NCBI GenBank assembly: GCA_004213235.1 | Contig: SHAI01000033.1 | Location: 1-14,362 of the forward strand | DNA: 14,362 nt | Reading direction: 5' to 3' | DNA from: Parvularculaceae bacterium | GTDB taxonomy: Bacteria; Pseudomonadota; Alphaproteobacteria; Caulobacterales; Parvularculaceae | Shown: one piece after another, positions 7,047-14,183 of the stretch | Layout of the letters: every line of letters starts with the position of its first letter | Position numbering within the stretch: the first letter of the stretch is position 1 | Made by a program: the position numbers and the translations under genes | Notes under the pieces: model-generated | What the model was told of the DNA's origin: nothing | The model's input: only the letters and a program-made list of their open reading frames with translations | Database searches by the model: none

Positions 7047-9192
7047 CGAATGCCTCCCGCAGCAATAGAATTTCCGCCGCTGTTTGGTCCACTAATAGCT
7101 GGACTTGTTCCGCATCGAGATTTGCATTGATTTTCACACCCTCGCCCCCAAAGGCTGGCGTGTAATTGCTAGCCTTGTCGCCCAGAGCGGCCCGAACGTC
7201 ATCGGGAAGCGTATTCTCACCGGCCAGAAAAGCTGTAGCAGCAGCTTGATGCGCGGCTGTCCCACCATCTTCTCCAGAAAGTGCGCCGCGTAGTTCTGCA
7301 ACGCGTTCCGGCCATGACGCCCCGCTCGTCGCGACAACTTCCTCAAGGGATTGTCTGGTCACGGAATTGAGTTTCTCGATCGCCAATCGGATCGGAACAG
7401 CTGCATCGCCCACTTGACCGGAAATACGCTCAAGCGCGTAATTTGCGACATTCGGCAGGCTATAGCTGATAGCAGTCTGTGCTGCGACAATATGAAGTCG
7501 GTCATCTGCGCTATTTCCGGCCGACGTATCAATGAACTCTTCAAAATCGAAATAGGCATCCACCGCCGCGAGTTGTGCACCCTGGTCGCCATTTTCCATC
7601 GCTTCAACAAGCAAGGTACGCGCAGCAAGGCCAAGACCTTTACGCGCGCCAGGTGTTTCCCGATAGGTACGGATGATCTGCCGGAAAGCAGAGGCAAACT
7701 CGCCCTCGCTAATCAGAGACTGCGCCTCATACACCACAGCCTTTGTCCGCCGGTCGTCATCATCAGACAAGGCAGCAACCATGCCCATATCTTCAGCAAA
7801 CCCTTCGTGTGGCACCTCGCCTCTCGCCGCATACGCTTCGGCCAGAGCAAAAAGCGCGTCCTCCTGGCGTTCCGACTGCCCCGTTGCCAATTGTTCTAGT
7901 TTCTCGCGCGCTTTATCTTCCCGCCCGCGGTGACGTTCAAATTCCGCCACGAGGAATTTAAATGATGCCGTATCCGCCCCGGCGAAATCAGCCATACGCT
8001 TAAAATGGCCTGCCAATGTCCAGTCGCTTGCGTTCGTTGCTGCAATACCCAGCCGCACCGCGAAATCCTTCACGACCTCATCGGGAAAGTTTGCGAGAAG
8101 CTCGAAATTGCCTCGCACCAATTCTACCGCGAATTCAGGACGCAAGCGCGCATTGGCTACGGCAACCAACACCGCTCCAGCGCCGCGGCAAGCCGGCGAA
8201 CCCAGAAAATCACTTTCTGCCCTGAGGTCACGATCCGCGACAATTACGGCAATGTCCTGCAAAACATCCAGGTCTTCCCCCACCGCCGGAAATGCTTCCA
8301 GAAGTGACAAGGCTTCATCACCGAACCCGATAGATAAATATGTCCAATATAGCTCACGCACGATATCTGGATTTGCACGATCAAACTCGCCCACAAGCTG
8401 GTTCCGAAGTTTATTGATTAAACCGACGGGATCATTGTTCGCTTTTGCATCAATCGGGAAATACCACTTATCGGGACGACATGTTGCATCGTCCGCATTA
8501 AGCATATTTCTTGCCGATCGCTTATCGTAGGCGTTTGCCGCACCATTTCGACTTGCCAGCGTTGTTCCAAGAGCTGAATTAGAAACGTTCTGTTCTTCGA
8601 ACGAAATAAGCCCCTGCTGCTCGGCCTGCGATAACATCGCGACCATTTTTTCTCGCGCTTTTTCGACGGTATTTTGAGACGCAACAATATCTTCATCAGT
8701 ACCGGGCTTTTTACCCTTCTTATCTGAATTGGCTGGCATCGCCCGCTGGGACTTAGTTTCTTGTTGTGATGCTGAACGGGCCGATGCGGCAAGATATGTT
8801 GGGTTTTTCGGATAGCTCTCAGCGATATCAATAATCACCTTACCCGATCGGCCGCGAAACACCTTTGCGCCGCAATCGCACGTCATATCCAATTCCAGGA
8901 CTGGTCCGGTTTTTTCTCTTTGTATACGCACATCCAATACACGGTGCGCCGGACGTTTGTCTTTGAACCGGTTTATATCTAGCTGTAGCGCGGGATCGGC
9001 CAATGCAATGCGCACACGGCGATGGCCATAAGTCAGGTCATATCCAACACCCCGCGCGTCTACAACGACCCGAGAGTATTTTGCATGCTCACCGCCATTA
9101 ACTATCGCTAAACGGGTTTCAGCCGCTTGCGCTACACCAAAGTGCACCAGGATCGCGGCAATAAAAGAAAATAACCGGGAAAATCGTATCAT
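7036..9192 (-). CDS. Large secreted helical-repeat protein, uncharacterised, in motor gene cluster
   Basis: I do not recognise a named family with certainty. The 718-residue product has a Sec signal peptide (hydrophobic 9-20, cleavage after AQA at 23). Residues about 27-124 look like an AMIN-type beta domain: YSRVVVDARGVGYDL, then RVRIALADPAL, LELDMTC and a closing GKVIIDIAES. A charged, low-complexity linker follows (130-235), including a KKGKKPG stretch. The body from about 250 to 715 is alpha-helical with TPR/Sel1-like character (paired Ala-rich helices, e.g. ALFALAEAYAARGEV 447-460, SLISEGEFASAFRQII 492-507). There are only four cysteines (105, 107, 238, 335), two forming a CDC motif. Its ATG overlaps the motA stop by 4 bp and its end overlaps flgF by 11 bp. 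Position and architecture suggest a periplasmic motor or stator accessory, perhaps analogous to rhizobial MotC. That is inference. Confidence 0.75.
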   Translation of the reverse strand: MIRFSRLFSFIAAILVHFGVAQAAETRLAIVNGGEHAKYSRVVVDARGVGYDLTYGHRRVRIALADPALQLDINRFKDKRPAHRVLDVRIQREKTGPVLELDMTCDCGAKVFRGRSGKVIIDIAESYPKNPTYLAASARSASQQETKSQRAMPANSDKKGKKPGTDEDIVASQNTVEKAREKMVAMLSQAEQQGLISFEEQNVSNSALGTTLASRNGAANAYDKRSARNMLNADDATCRPDKWYFPIDAKANNDPVGLINKLRNQLVGEFDRANPDIVRELYWTYLSIGFGDEALSLLEAFPAVGEDLDVLQDIAVIVADRDLRAESDFLGSPACRGAGAVLVAVANARLRPEFAVELVRGNFELLANFPDEVVKDFAVRLGIAATNASDWTLAGHFKRMADFAGADTASFKFLVAEFERHRGREDKAREKLEQLATGQSERQEDALFALAEAYAARGEVPHEGFAEDMGMVAALSDDDDRRTKAVVYEAQSLISEGEFASAFRQIIRTYRETPGARKGLGLAARTLLVEAMENGDQGAQLAAVDAYFDFEEFIDTSAGNSADDRLHIVAAQTAISYSLPNVANYALERISGQVGDAAVPIRLAIEKLNSVTRQSLEEVVATSGASWPERVAELRGALSGEDGGTAAHQAAATAFLAGENTLPDDVRAALGDKASNYTPAFGGEGVKINANLDAEQVQLLVDQTAAEILLLREAFDGR

Positions 9193-10055
9193 GCTGGTGT
9201 TCCAAGGTCTCTGAGCGCTTCTTCAAGCTCTGCAAATGATGGTCGACAATGCTTAGGCGTGTTGCGTCGCGCGACCTCTGCACAGATTGCTGGTGCATGT
9301 TTTTGAAGGCTTGTAACAAGGGTTTCTTTGATCAAAGAATAGAAATGCTGTTCTTCCTTGCGCAACGCCGCGACTTTTGTTGCAAACGGACCAACCACCC
9401 CATAGGCTAAAAATACCCCGAGAAACGTACCCACAAGTGCGCCACCAATCATCTGCCCCAAGACTTCTGGAGGTTTATCAATTGACGCCATGGTTTTAAT
9501 GACACCAAGAACAGCCGCAACAATCCCCAATGCCGGCAACGCATCAGCCATATTCTGAAGTGCATGTGCACCATGCTGACTATCTTCCGCCAGCGCCTCG
9601 AGTTGCTTTTCAAAAAGTTCTTCAACCTGGTGTGGATTATCGAAGTTCATCATCATACTGCGAATAGTATCGCATATAAGTTCGACGCAGATTTTGTCCT
9701 TGCTTATTTTGGGATACCGCCCAAAAACGCTTGAACTTTCCGGACTTTCGATATGTTCTTCGATCGCGACAGGACTTTGTCGCGCAATAACCACCAGTTC
9801 GTACAGGAGGCAAATCAGATCGCGATAGTCACTCTTTTTCCACTTCGGTCCGGCGAGCATCTGACCCAGATCAGCACCGGTGTGTTTGATCGTGGCCATA
9901 TCATTGGCAACAATAAATGATCCAGTTGCCGCACCGCCAATCATCATCATCTCATAGGGCAGAGATTTCAGGATAATCGACATTTTCCCGCCGGCCAGCG
10001 TATAGCCGCCGAAGACCATTACGATCACGACCGTGAGGCCGATTATACTTCCCAT
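9189..10055 (-). CDS. motA: Flagellar stator protein MotA
   Basis: MotA is the inner-membrane stator subunit that, with MotB, couples ion flow to torque on FliG. The 288-residue protein aligns by eye with E. coli MotA over its whole length. The cytoplasmic charged residues that contact FliG are present as Arg92 and Glu100 (E. coli Arg90, Glu98), in the ARQSPVAIEEHIESPE segment. The two functional prolines are present in ALPALGIVAAVLGV (Pro174) and LAYGVVGPFAT (Pro223). Four membrane helices can be traced at about 3-20, 33-50, 172-190 and 202-222. The full match to the E. coli type suggests a proton-driven stator. GGTGGA lies 6 bases before the ATG. No motB follows; the next gene is the 718-residue protein, with a 4-bp overlap. 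Confidence 0.96.
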   Translation of the reverse strand: MGSIIGLTVVIVMVFGGYTLAGGKMSIILKSLPYEMMMIGGAATGSFIVANDMATIKHTGADLGQMLAGPKWKKSDYRDLICLLYELVVIARQSPVAIEEHIESPESSSVFGRYPKISKDKICVELICDTIRSMMMNFDNPHQVEELFEKQLEALAEDSQHGAHALQNMADALPALGIVAAVLGVIKTMASIDKPPEVLGQMIGGALVGTFLGVFLAYGVVGPFATKVAALRKEEQHFYSLIKETLVTSLQKHAPAICAEVARRNTPKHCRPSFAELEEALRDLGTPA

Positions 10056-10088
10056 GAGACGTCCACCGACTAAACAATGTTGACAAAA

Positions 10089-10105
10089 GGTTTCTGCACG
10101 AAACC
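10089..10105 (-). terminator. Weak terminator- or attenuator-like hairpin before motA
   Basis: GGTTTC (10089-10094) and GAAACC (10100-10105) form a 6-bp stem with a 5-base loop. On the minus strand it is followed at once by TTTTGTC. The stem is short and the T-run is only four, so termination would be partial at best. Confidence 0.35.
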
Positions 10106-10121
10106 GTTATGGATCTTTACA

Positions 10122-10137
10122 GTTAATATTTATTCAA
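10122..10137 (-). promoter_or_regulatory. Candidate CtrA-type site upstream of motA
   Basis: On the minus strand TTGA (10137-10134), 7 bases, then TTAAC (10126-10122) matches the TTAA-N7-TTAAC recognition pattern of the alphaproteobacterial response regulator CtrA at 8 of 9 fixed bases. CtrA controls flagellar genes in several Rhodobacterales. The local AT-richness makes a chance match possible. Confidence 0.25.
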
Positions 10138-10151
10138 ACCGCCGCGGCGGT
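10138..10151. repeat. 14-bp perfect GC-rich palindrome
   Basis: ACCGCCGCGGCGGT is a perfect palindrome 6 bases beyond the stop codon of the motE-like gene. In RNA it could fold into a 5-bp stem with a 4-base loop. No T-run follows. It may be a protein-binding site or an mRNA 3'-end stabiliser. Confidence 0.4.
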
Positions 10152-10157
10152 AAGAAT

Positions 10158-10736
10158 TCAGTTTTCAACATTACGCCCGGCAATTATCACGCTGACGGCG
10201 TAAGCCTTTTGTGGCTCCATACTCGCCAAAATGGCGGCAGCCGATTCTGCACGAATTGCCGTGAGGAAGCCTGCGGCAAACGCAGGTTCCATGGCGTTAA
10301 ATATCGCACCCGCCTGTGCCGGCTTCATATTCGCATACATATCAGCAAGTGCCTTGATGTCTTTGCCATTGGCTGCATCAACACGATTTGCAACTTCTGC
10401 GAGCGATGCCTGCGCGGCTTCGAGCTCTTTAAGCTTGGCGTCGACGCGCATTTCCACAGCTTTCAAGGTTTCTTCACGTTCATTAATCGCTGCTAGACGC
10501 TGCTCTATCTCTGCCGTACGTGACTTGATCATTGCGGCAAGGCCAACAAAATCCGGATTTGGCTCATCTGCATACGGAGGCTGCTTGAGTGATGCATTAC
10601 TTGCCGGATGCGCGGCCGCCTTCTTATCTGTCATTTCAGCAAATTGCTGGCGGGCATCATCCACTGTACCAATGGCGCGCGTAACAAAGGCGAGCGAGAA
10701 AATCGCTGTGATAATAACTAAAATACTCGATTTCAT
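10158..10736 (-). CDS. motE: MotE-like periplasmic protein
   Basis: The 192-residue product starts with an uncleaved or cleaved N-terminal hydrophobic segment (residues 4-22). It is followed by a polar linker, a long coiled coil (about 68-120, with repeated E/K/A heptad-like spacing), and a compact C-terminal part (about 126-188) resembling the MgtE N-terminal-like fold: ALADMYANMKPAQAGAIFNAM, then a second AAAILASMEPQKA copy. This architecture matches MotE of Sinorhizobium meliloti, a periplasmic chaperone for the motility protein MotC. Unlike what would be needed for disulfide-linked dimers, it contains no cysteine. The start codon overlaps the upstream gene's stop by 4 bp. The gene symbol is by analogy; the fold assignment is more secure than the function. 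Confidence 0.65.
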   Translation of the reverse strand: MKSSILVIITAIFSLAFVTRAIGTVDDARQQFAEMTDKKAAAHPASNASLKQPPYADEPNPDFVGLAAMIKSRTAEIEQRLAAINEREETLKAVEMRVDAKLKELEAAQASLAEVANRVDAANGKDIKALADMYANMKPAQAGAIFNAMEPAFAAGFLTAIRAESAAAILASMEPQKAYAVSVIIAGRNVEN

Positions 10737-11260
10737 GACTCTGCTCGCTGCAATGAGATCACGTCGCGCTCAGCTTCCTGTTCAGGTTCGCTCCATTCGA
10801 GCTCGATATCGGCGTCATCGTCCTCAACTATGGTCGGTTCGACCGCCTCTAACGCGTCAAGGTTCGGCTGCGATAAGTCAGGCGAGGCATCTGCCTCTTG
10901 TACCCCACGGTCAGCTTGCGGTTCTACCGTTGGTGCAGCCAATTCAGGATCGGTTTTCTGCGCAGCGATGCTGGCAGCCGCCAGCATCTCCTGCGCGCGC
11001 ATGGACGCGACAAGGTCAGCCTGCAATTGTTGCGCGGTAGCGATCAGAGGCTCTAATTTTTGGATGGAGGCTTCTGCCGCAAGATGCGAATGGGCAATCG
11101 CCTGCTTTGTTTCGTCAACAGACTTTGACAGCGAAACCACACTCGCCGCCATACCATCTTTGGTGCCATGGAGTTTCTTCAGACGACGGTTCAGCATCCA
11201 GCAGTAAAAACATGCGCACCCGGTCGCGGAAAGAAGAAGGAAGTCAGCAATGAGTTCCAT
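10733..11260 (-). CDS. PflI/DUF6468-like membrane protein
   Basis: The 175-residue product has one N-terminal membrane helix (about 3-24, unusually Cys-rich: GCACFYC), a basic anchor (NRRLKKL), a helical coiled-coil region (about 30-85), and a long acidic, Pro/Glu/Asp-rich C-terminal tail. This fits the small single-pass alphaproteobacterial proteins found beside fliL, annotated as DUF6468 and including the Caulobacter flagellar-positioning protein PflI; I infer the relation from architecture and context, not alignment. The ATG at 11260 is chosen because AAGGGG lies 6 bases upstream; a TTG at 11278 in the same frame would overlap fliL and lacks support. It lies 10 bp after fliL and overlaps the motE-like gene by 4 bp. 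It may position the flagellum or anchor other components. Confidence 0.65.
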   Translation of the reverse strand: MELIADFLLLSATGCACFYCWMLNRRLKKLHGTKDGMAASVVSLSKSVDETKQAIAHSHLAAEASIQKLEPLIATAQQLQADLVASMRAQEMLAAASIAAQKTDPELAAPTVEPQADRGVQEADASPDLSQPNLDALEAVEPTIVEDDDADIELEWSEPEQEAERDVISLQRAES

Positions 11261-11270
11261 AACGAACCCC

Positions 11271-11819
11271 TTAATCAAGAATGAAATCAGTTACGAGGAC
11301 CCCGTCGATTGAATCCTCGGGAGCGACGATTTTCAGCCGCCGCGCAATATGCGCACGAATGCGCGACATGGCTGCTGGCGACTCAAAATCGCGTGCGTCT
11401 ACTGCACGCAGATAGGTATTCAATACGTCCCGAAATTTTGGCACGAGCGAAATCAGGTCAGCTTCGTAATCCTTTGAACCTTCAATCACCAATGTGATTT
11501 TCAACCGGTTCGCTCGCGCCTCGGGACCGAGTGAAATGACCAATGGTTCAATGGGGACATAAACGCTTTCCTCAGCTTTTTTGCCCTGCTTGCCTTTTTT
11601 CTTCTTTTTCTTTTTGTCGGAAGCCTTCTCACTCTTTTCCTGATCTTCACCAGAATGTTCCGCACCATCAATGGGGGCCTCTTCGCCGCCAGCAGATGGC
11701 GCAAGCGCGAACGCAGCCGCGCCCGAAATCGCTGCGAGAACAACCGCGCCACCTATGGCAATAGGTGCGCCGATACCTTTTTTCTTACCGCCTTCAAGGG
11801 CGTTTTCTTCGTCGGCCAT
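11271..11819 (-). CDS. fliL: Flagellar basal-body protein FliL
   Basis: FliL is a single-pass inner-membrane protein that associates with the stator. The 182-residue product has a short charged cytoplasmic N-terminus (1-17), a membrane helix (about 18-40), an acidic linker, then a striking lysine run (seven lysines in a row near 69-75, followed by GKQGKK). The periplasmic domain carries the FliL signature: VYVPIEPLVISLG near 86-98, LKITLVIEG near 106-114, then VPKFRDVLNTYLRAVDARDFES and a final VLVTDFILD. It is the first gene of the long minus-strand cluster and diverges from fliF with 181 bp between starts. A second, divergent FliL-family gene closes the same cluster. Confidence 0.94.
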   Translation of the reverse strand: MADEENALEGGKKKGIGAPIAIGGAVVLAAISGAAAFALAPSAGGEEAPIDGAEHSGEDQEKSEKASDKKKKKKKGKQGKKAEESVYVPIEPLVISLGPEARANRLKITLVIEGSKDYEADLISLVPKFRDVLNTYLRAVDARDFESPAAMSRIRAHIARRLKIVAPEDSIDGVLVTDFILD

Positions 11820-12000
11820 GATGTGCTCTTTGTGACTAAATTCTTAATCGATTAGCTTTCAATGCTGTCGATATAAGCAACCACTTCTAAACCTAATGTT
11901 AAGCGTGTTTGCGCAAATGTCGGTTTGTCGGCGATGCGGTGGCTGTAAAACCACGACGCGCGGACAGTTTTTTTACTCTGTAGAAGGCTTGGTTATCCGT
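11820..12000. promoter_or_regulatory. Divergent regulatory region between fliL and fliF
   Basis: These 181 bases separate two divergent flagellar units and should contain promoters for both. A CtrA-like site lies at 11888-11902 and a perfect 10-bp palindrome TTTGCGCAAA at 11908-11917. I see no convincing sigma-54 (GG/GC at -24/-12) element. An in-frame upward extension of fliF exists in this region but reads unlike a FliF N-terminus. Confidence 0.45.
11888..11902 (+). promoter_or_regulatory. Candidate CtrA-type site upstream of fliF
   Basis: TAAA (11888-11891), 7 bases, TTAA (11899-11902), followed by G, matches the TTAA-N7-TTAA core at 7 of 8 positions. It lies about 100 bases before the fliF start and about 70 bases before the fliL start on the other strand, so it could serve either unit. 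Chance occurrence is possible. Confidence 0.25.
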
Positions 12001-13566
12001 ATGCGTAATTTTGCGTCAATTTGGTCGCAATTATCAAACGTCAAGCGAGCAACCCTCGTCGGCGCGGTGGCGGCGACAATTGCCGCCATGGGAATGATTG
12101 CAACGGCAGTGCGAACGCCGGACATGGCTCTGCTTTATGCGGGGCTTGATCCAACAGCTGCGGGCGACGTTATCGTCGCGCTGGAACGGATGGATGTTCC
12201 CGCAGAAGTTCGCGGTAACGCCATTTATGTTCCTATCAATCAACGCGACAATGTGCGTCTTACGCTTGCGCGCGAAGGGCTACCGGCGAAAAATCAAGCC
12301 GGGTATGAACTTCTTGATGAATTGAGCGGCTTTGCAACAACATCAGAGATGTTTGACGCGGCTTATTGGCGCGCAAAAGAAGGTGAACTTGCGCGAACCA
12401 TCTTGTCGGTACCCGGTGTTCGCAGTGCCCGTGTGCATATCGGTAACGCAAAACGATCCGCTTTTGACCGCTCAGCCGATGCGCGATCTGCGGTGGTCAC
12501 AGTGCGCATGTCACGCGGGCCGTTACAAAAGCAACAGGCCCTCTCCATTCGTTATCTCGTGGCCATGTCAATTTCGGGCTTACCACAAGAGAAAGTTGCA
12601 GTGATTGACGCCGAACGCGGTGTCGTCCTGCGTCCAGGAGATGCAAGCCCCGAAGCCGCCGCCATTTCCACGGCAAACGATCGCGAAAAGCAACTTGTCG
12701 ACCGACTGACCAAACTTATCGAAGCACGCGTTGGCCCGGGCGCGGCACGGGTAAGTGTCGCGCTTGAGCTGGATATGGAGCGCGAGGCCTTCTCTGAACG
12801 CGTACTTGATCCGGATAGTCGTGTTACCAAAGGGCGCGAGACAACAGATATCTCACAAAATTCATCTGGCACGGCCGGCGCGGTATCGGTCGCGAGTAAC
12901 CTGCCTGATGGTGACGCAGATGCTTCACAGCGTTCCGCCAGCAAGCGGACGGAGGCGCGTGAACGGATTGATTATGAGTTTTCTGAAGTTCGCCGCGAAC
13001 GGGAAAAAGCGCCAGGGTCAATCAAACGATTGTCCGTCGCCGTTCTTGTAGATGCGGTGCGCGAGGTAGACGCCAACGGCAACGTCACGCGAACGGAACG
13101 CTCAGCAGAAGAAATTAATGCCCTGCGCCAATTGGTGGAGTCCGCCATCGGCTTCGACGAAGCACGCGGCGACGTTGTCACCGTGGAAACCCTTGCGTTC
13201 CAGGAAGTTGGCGAAGCCGGGTCTTTGGTTGAAGCCTCACCGGTTTCTCGCTTCCTGGAAAAGCACATTATGTCAATCGTGAAGATCCTTATCCCTGCAA
13301 TCGTCACGATTATTCTCGGTCTGTTCGTTGTCAAACCATTGCTTAGCGAACAACAAGCACCTCCCGCAGTGGAAGACGAAGAAGACGACATGGATGATTT
13401 CGCACCGGCAATTGTCGACTTCGGTACGATGGACGATTTCGGCGGGGGCGATTTTGATCTGAGCCAGGACAGCCTTGAAAAACTCAAGGAGATTGCCGCC
13501 GATAAACAGGACGAGACGGCAGCGCTCATCAAATCCTGGTTGGAGCGTGAAGGGGAGCCAGCATGA
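12001..13566 (+). CDS. fliF: Flagellar MS-ring protein FliF
   Basis: FliF forms the MS ring in the inner membrane, the base on which rod, export gate and C-ring assemble. The ATG at 12001 gives 521 residues beginning MRNFASIWSQLSNVKRATLV, a normal FliF start with the first membrane helix at about 17-36. The YscJ-type ring domains follow: LLYAGLDPTAAGDVIVAL near 44-61, an IYVPINQRDNVRLTLAREGLP-like stretch, and GYELLDELSGFATTSEM. The C-terminal periplasmic part contains VGPGAARVSVALELDME. The second membrane helix is at about 423-447, and the cytoplasmic tail ends in an acidic region and a helix (485-521) of the FliG-binding type. AGAAGG at 11982-11987 is rather far (13 bases) from the start. 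fliH overlaps its end by 4 bp; fliG is not here. Confidence 0.96.
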   Translation: MRNFASIWSQLSNVKRATLVGAVAATIAAMGMIATAVRTPDMALLYAGLDPTAAGDVIVALERMDVPAEVRGNAIYVPINQRDNVRLTLAREGLPAKNQAGYELLDELSGFATTSEMFDAAYWRAKEGELARTILSVPGVRSARVHIGNAKRSAFDRSADARSAVVTVRMSRGPLQKQQALSIRYLVAMSISGLPQEKVAVIDAERGVVLRPGDASPEAAAISTANDREKQLVDRLTKLIEARVGPGAARVSVALELDMEREAFSERVLDPDSRVTKGRETTDISQNSSGTAGAVSVASNLPDGDADASQRSASKRTEARERIDYEFSEVRREREKAPGSIKRLSVAVLVDAVREVDANGNVTRTERSAEEINALRQLVESAIGFDEARGDVVTVETLAFQEVGEAGSLVEASPVSRFLEKHIMSIVKILIPAIVTIILGLFVVKPLLSEQQAPPAVEDEEDDMDDFAPAIVDFGTMDDFGGGDFDLSQDSLEKLKEIAADKQDETAALIKSWLEREGEPA

Positions 13567-14183
13567 GAACTTCCGCGCTCGTCCTTGAGGACTTTCTAAA
13601 AGAGGAAGAAAACGCCTTCCTCGCAATGGAAAACGAAATAGAAGAAGGCGAAGAGATCGATGTTGAGGCAATTGAATCTGCCGCCTTTGAACGCGGCCGC
13701 GAGGAAGGCCTGGCGGAAGCTATTTCTGTAAAGACAGCTGAAGTTGAAGCATCTCTGCAAGAAGCTTTGCAGCAGATATCCAGCGATATCACGATCGTCG
13801 AGGAAAAAATCGCCGCCGAAACGCTAGGATATCTGCAAACGATATTCTCCTCTCTGCTGCCACGTTTTGCTGGCGCTGGTATTGCTCTGGAAACCAGTGA
13901 TCGAATTACTGATTTTCTCAACGATAAAACACGCGCCGGCAGCGCTGCGCCGCGCATCAATGCCCGAGTATCGCCAGAAGTCATCGACCAGCTCAACGGT
14001 CATATTGAAGCAGCAGGCGCGGACGATAATGTTCTTTGTCATCCCGACGACACCATGCCTGCAACCCAGATATCCTTGGAATGGCGTGATGGCGGTGCAG
14101 AAATCGATGCTCAAGCGATCATCGACGATATTTTGGAATCCCTAAACCGGGCAATTTCAACCCTTTCAGAGAGGACAGCATAA
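13563..14183 (+). CDS. fliH: FliH-like flagellar export ATPase regulator
   Basis: FliH binds and regulates the export ATPase FliI and links it to the C-ring protein FliN. The 206-residue product has an acidic N-terminal segment (residues 1-40), then the FAFERGREEGLAEA-like helix (here AAFERGREEGLAEA, about 40-53) with small-residue spacing typical of FliH, a long coiled coil (about 53-85), and a C-terminal domain with a conserved-looking CHPDD and ISLEWRDGGAEIDAQAIID segment (about 158-185). Sequence identity in this family is low, so context is important: its ATG overlaps the fliF stop (ATGA) and the next gene starts inside its own stop codon. GGGGAG lies 5 bases before the start. Confidence 0.8.
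   Translation: MRTSALVLEDFLKEEENAFLAMENEIEEGEEIDVEAIESAAFERGREEGLAEAISVKTAEVEASLQEALQQISSDITIVEEKIAAETLGYLQTIFSSLLPRFAGAGIALETSDRITDFLNDKTRAGSAAPRINARVSPEVIDQLNGHIEAAGADDNVLCHPDDTMPATQISLEWRDGGAEIDAQAIIDDILESLNRAISTLSERTA

Larger units (their letters stand above)
10056..10157 (-). other. Non-coding gap in front of motA
   Basis: This 102-bp gap is the only sizeable one inside the fliL to flgH cluster. It contains a 14-bp perfect GC palindrome at 10138-10151, a 6-bp stem-loop followed by TTTT on the minus strand at 10089-10105, and a CtrA-like site at 10122-10137. It therefore looks like a control point: partial termination after the motE-like gene, a new promoter for motA, or both. Confidence 0.45.

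Noticed and set aside
7351..7899. 182-codon open frame on the plus strand
   Set aside because: Antisense shadow of the 718-residue gene; no ribosome binding site and no recognisable domain.
10231..11040. 269-codon open frame on the plus strand
   Set aside because: It is antisense to the MotE-like and PflI-like genes, with low-complexity Ala/Ser/Arg composition typical of a shadow frame.
11261..11278. TTG start for the PflI-like gene at 11278
   Set aside because: It overlaps fliL, while AAGGGG sits 6 bases before the ATG at 11260.
11896..12000. N-terminal extension of fliF from an ATG at 11896
   Set aside because: The extra 35 residues (CRRCGGCK and so on) do not resemble any FliF start, and the region is needed as a promoter.
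12552..12944. 130-codon open frame on the minus strand inside fliF
   Set aside because: Ser/Arg/Ala-rich shadow frame; fliF is certain here.
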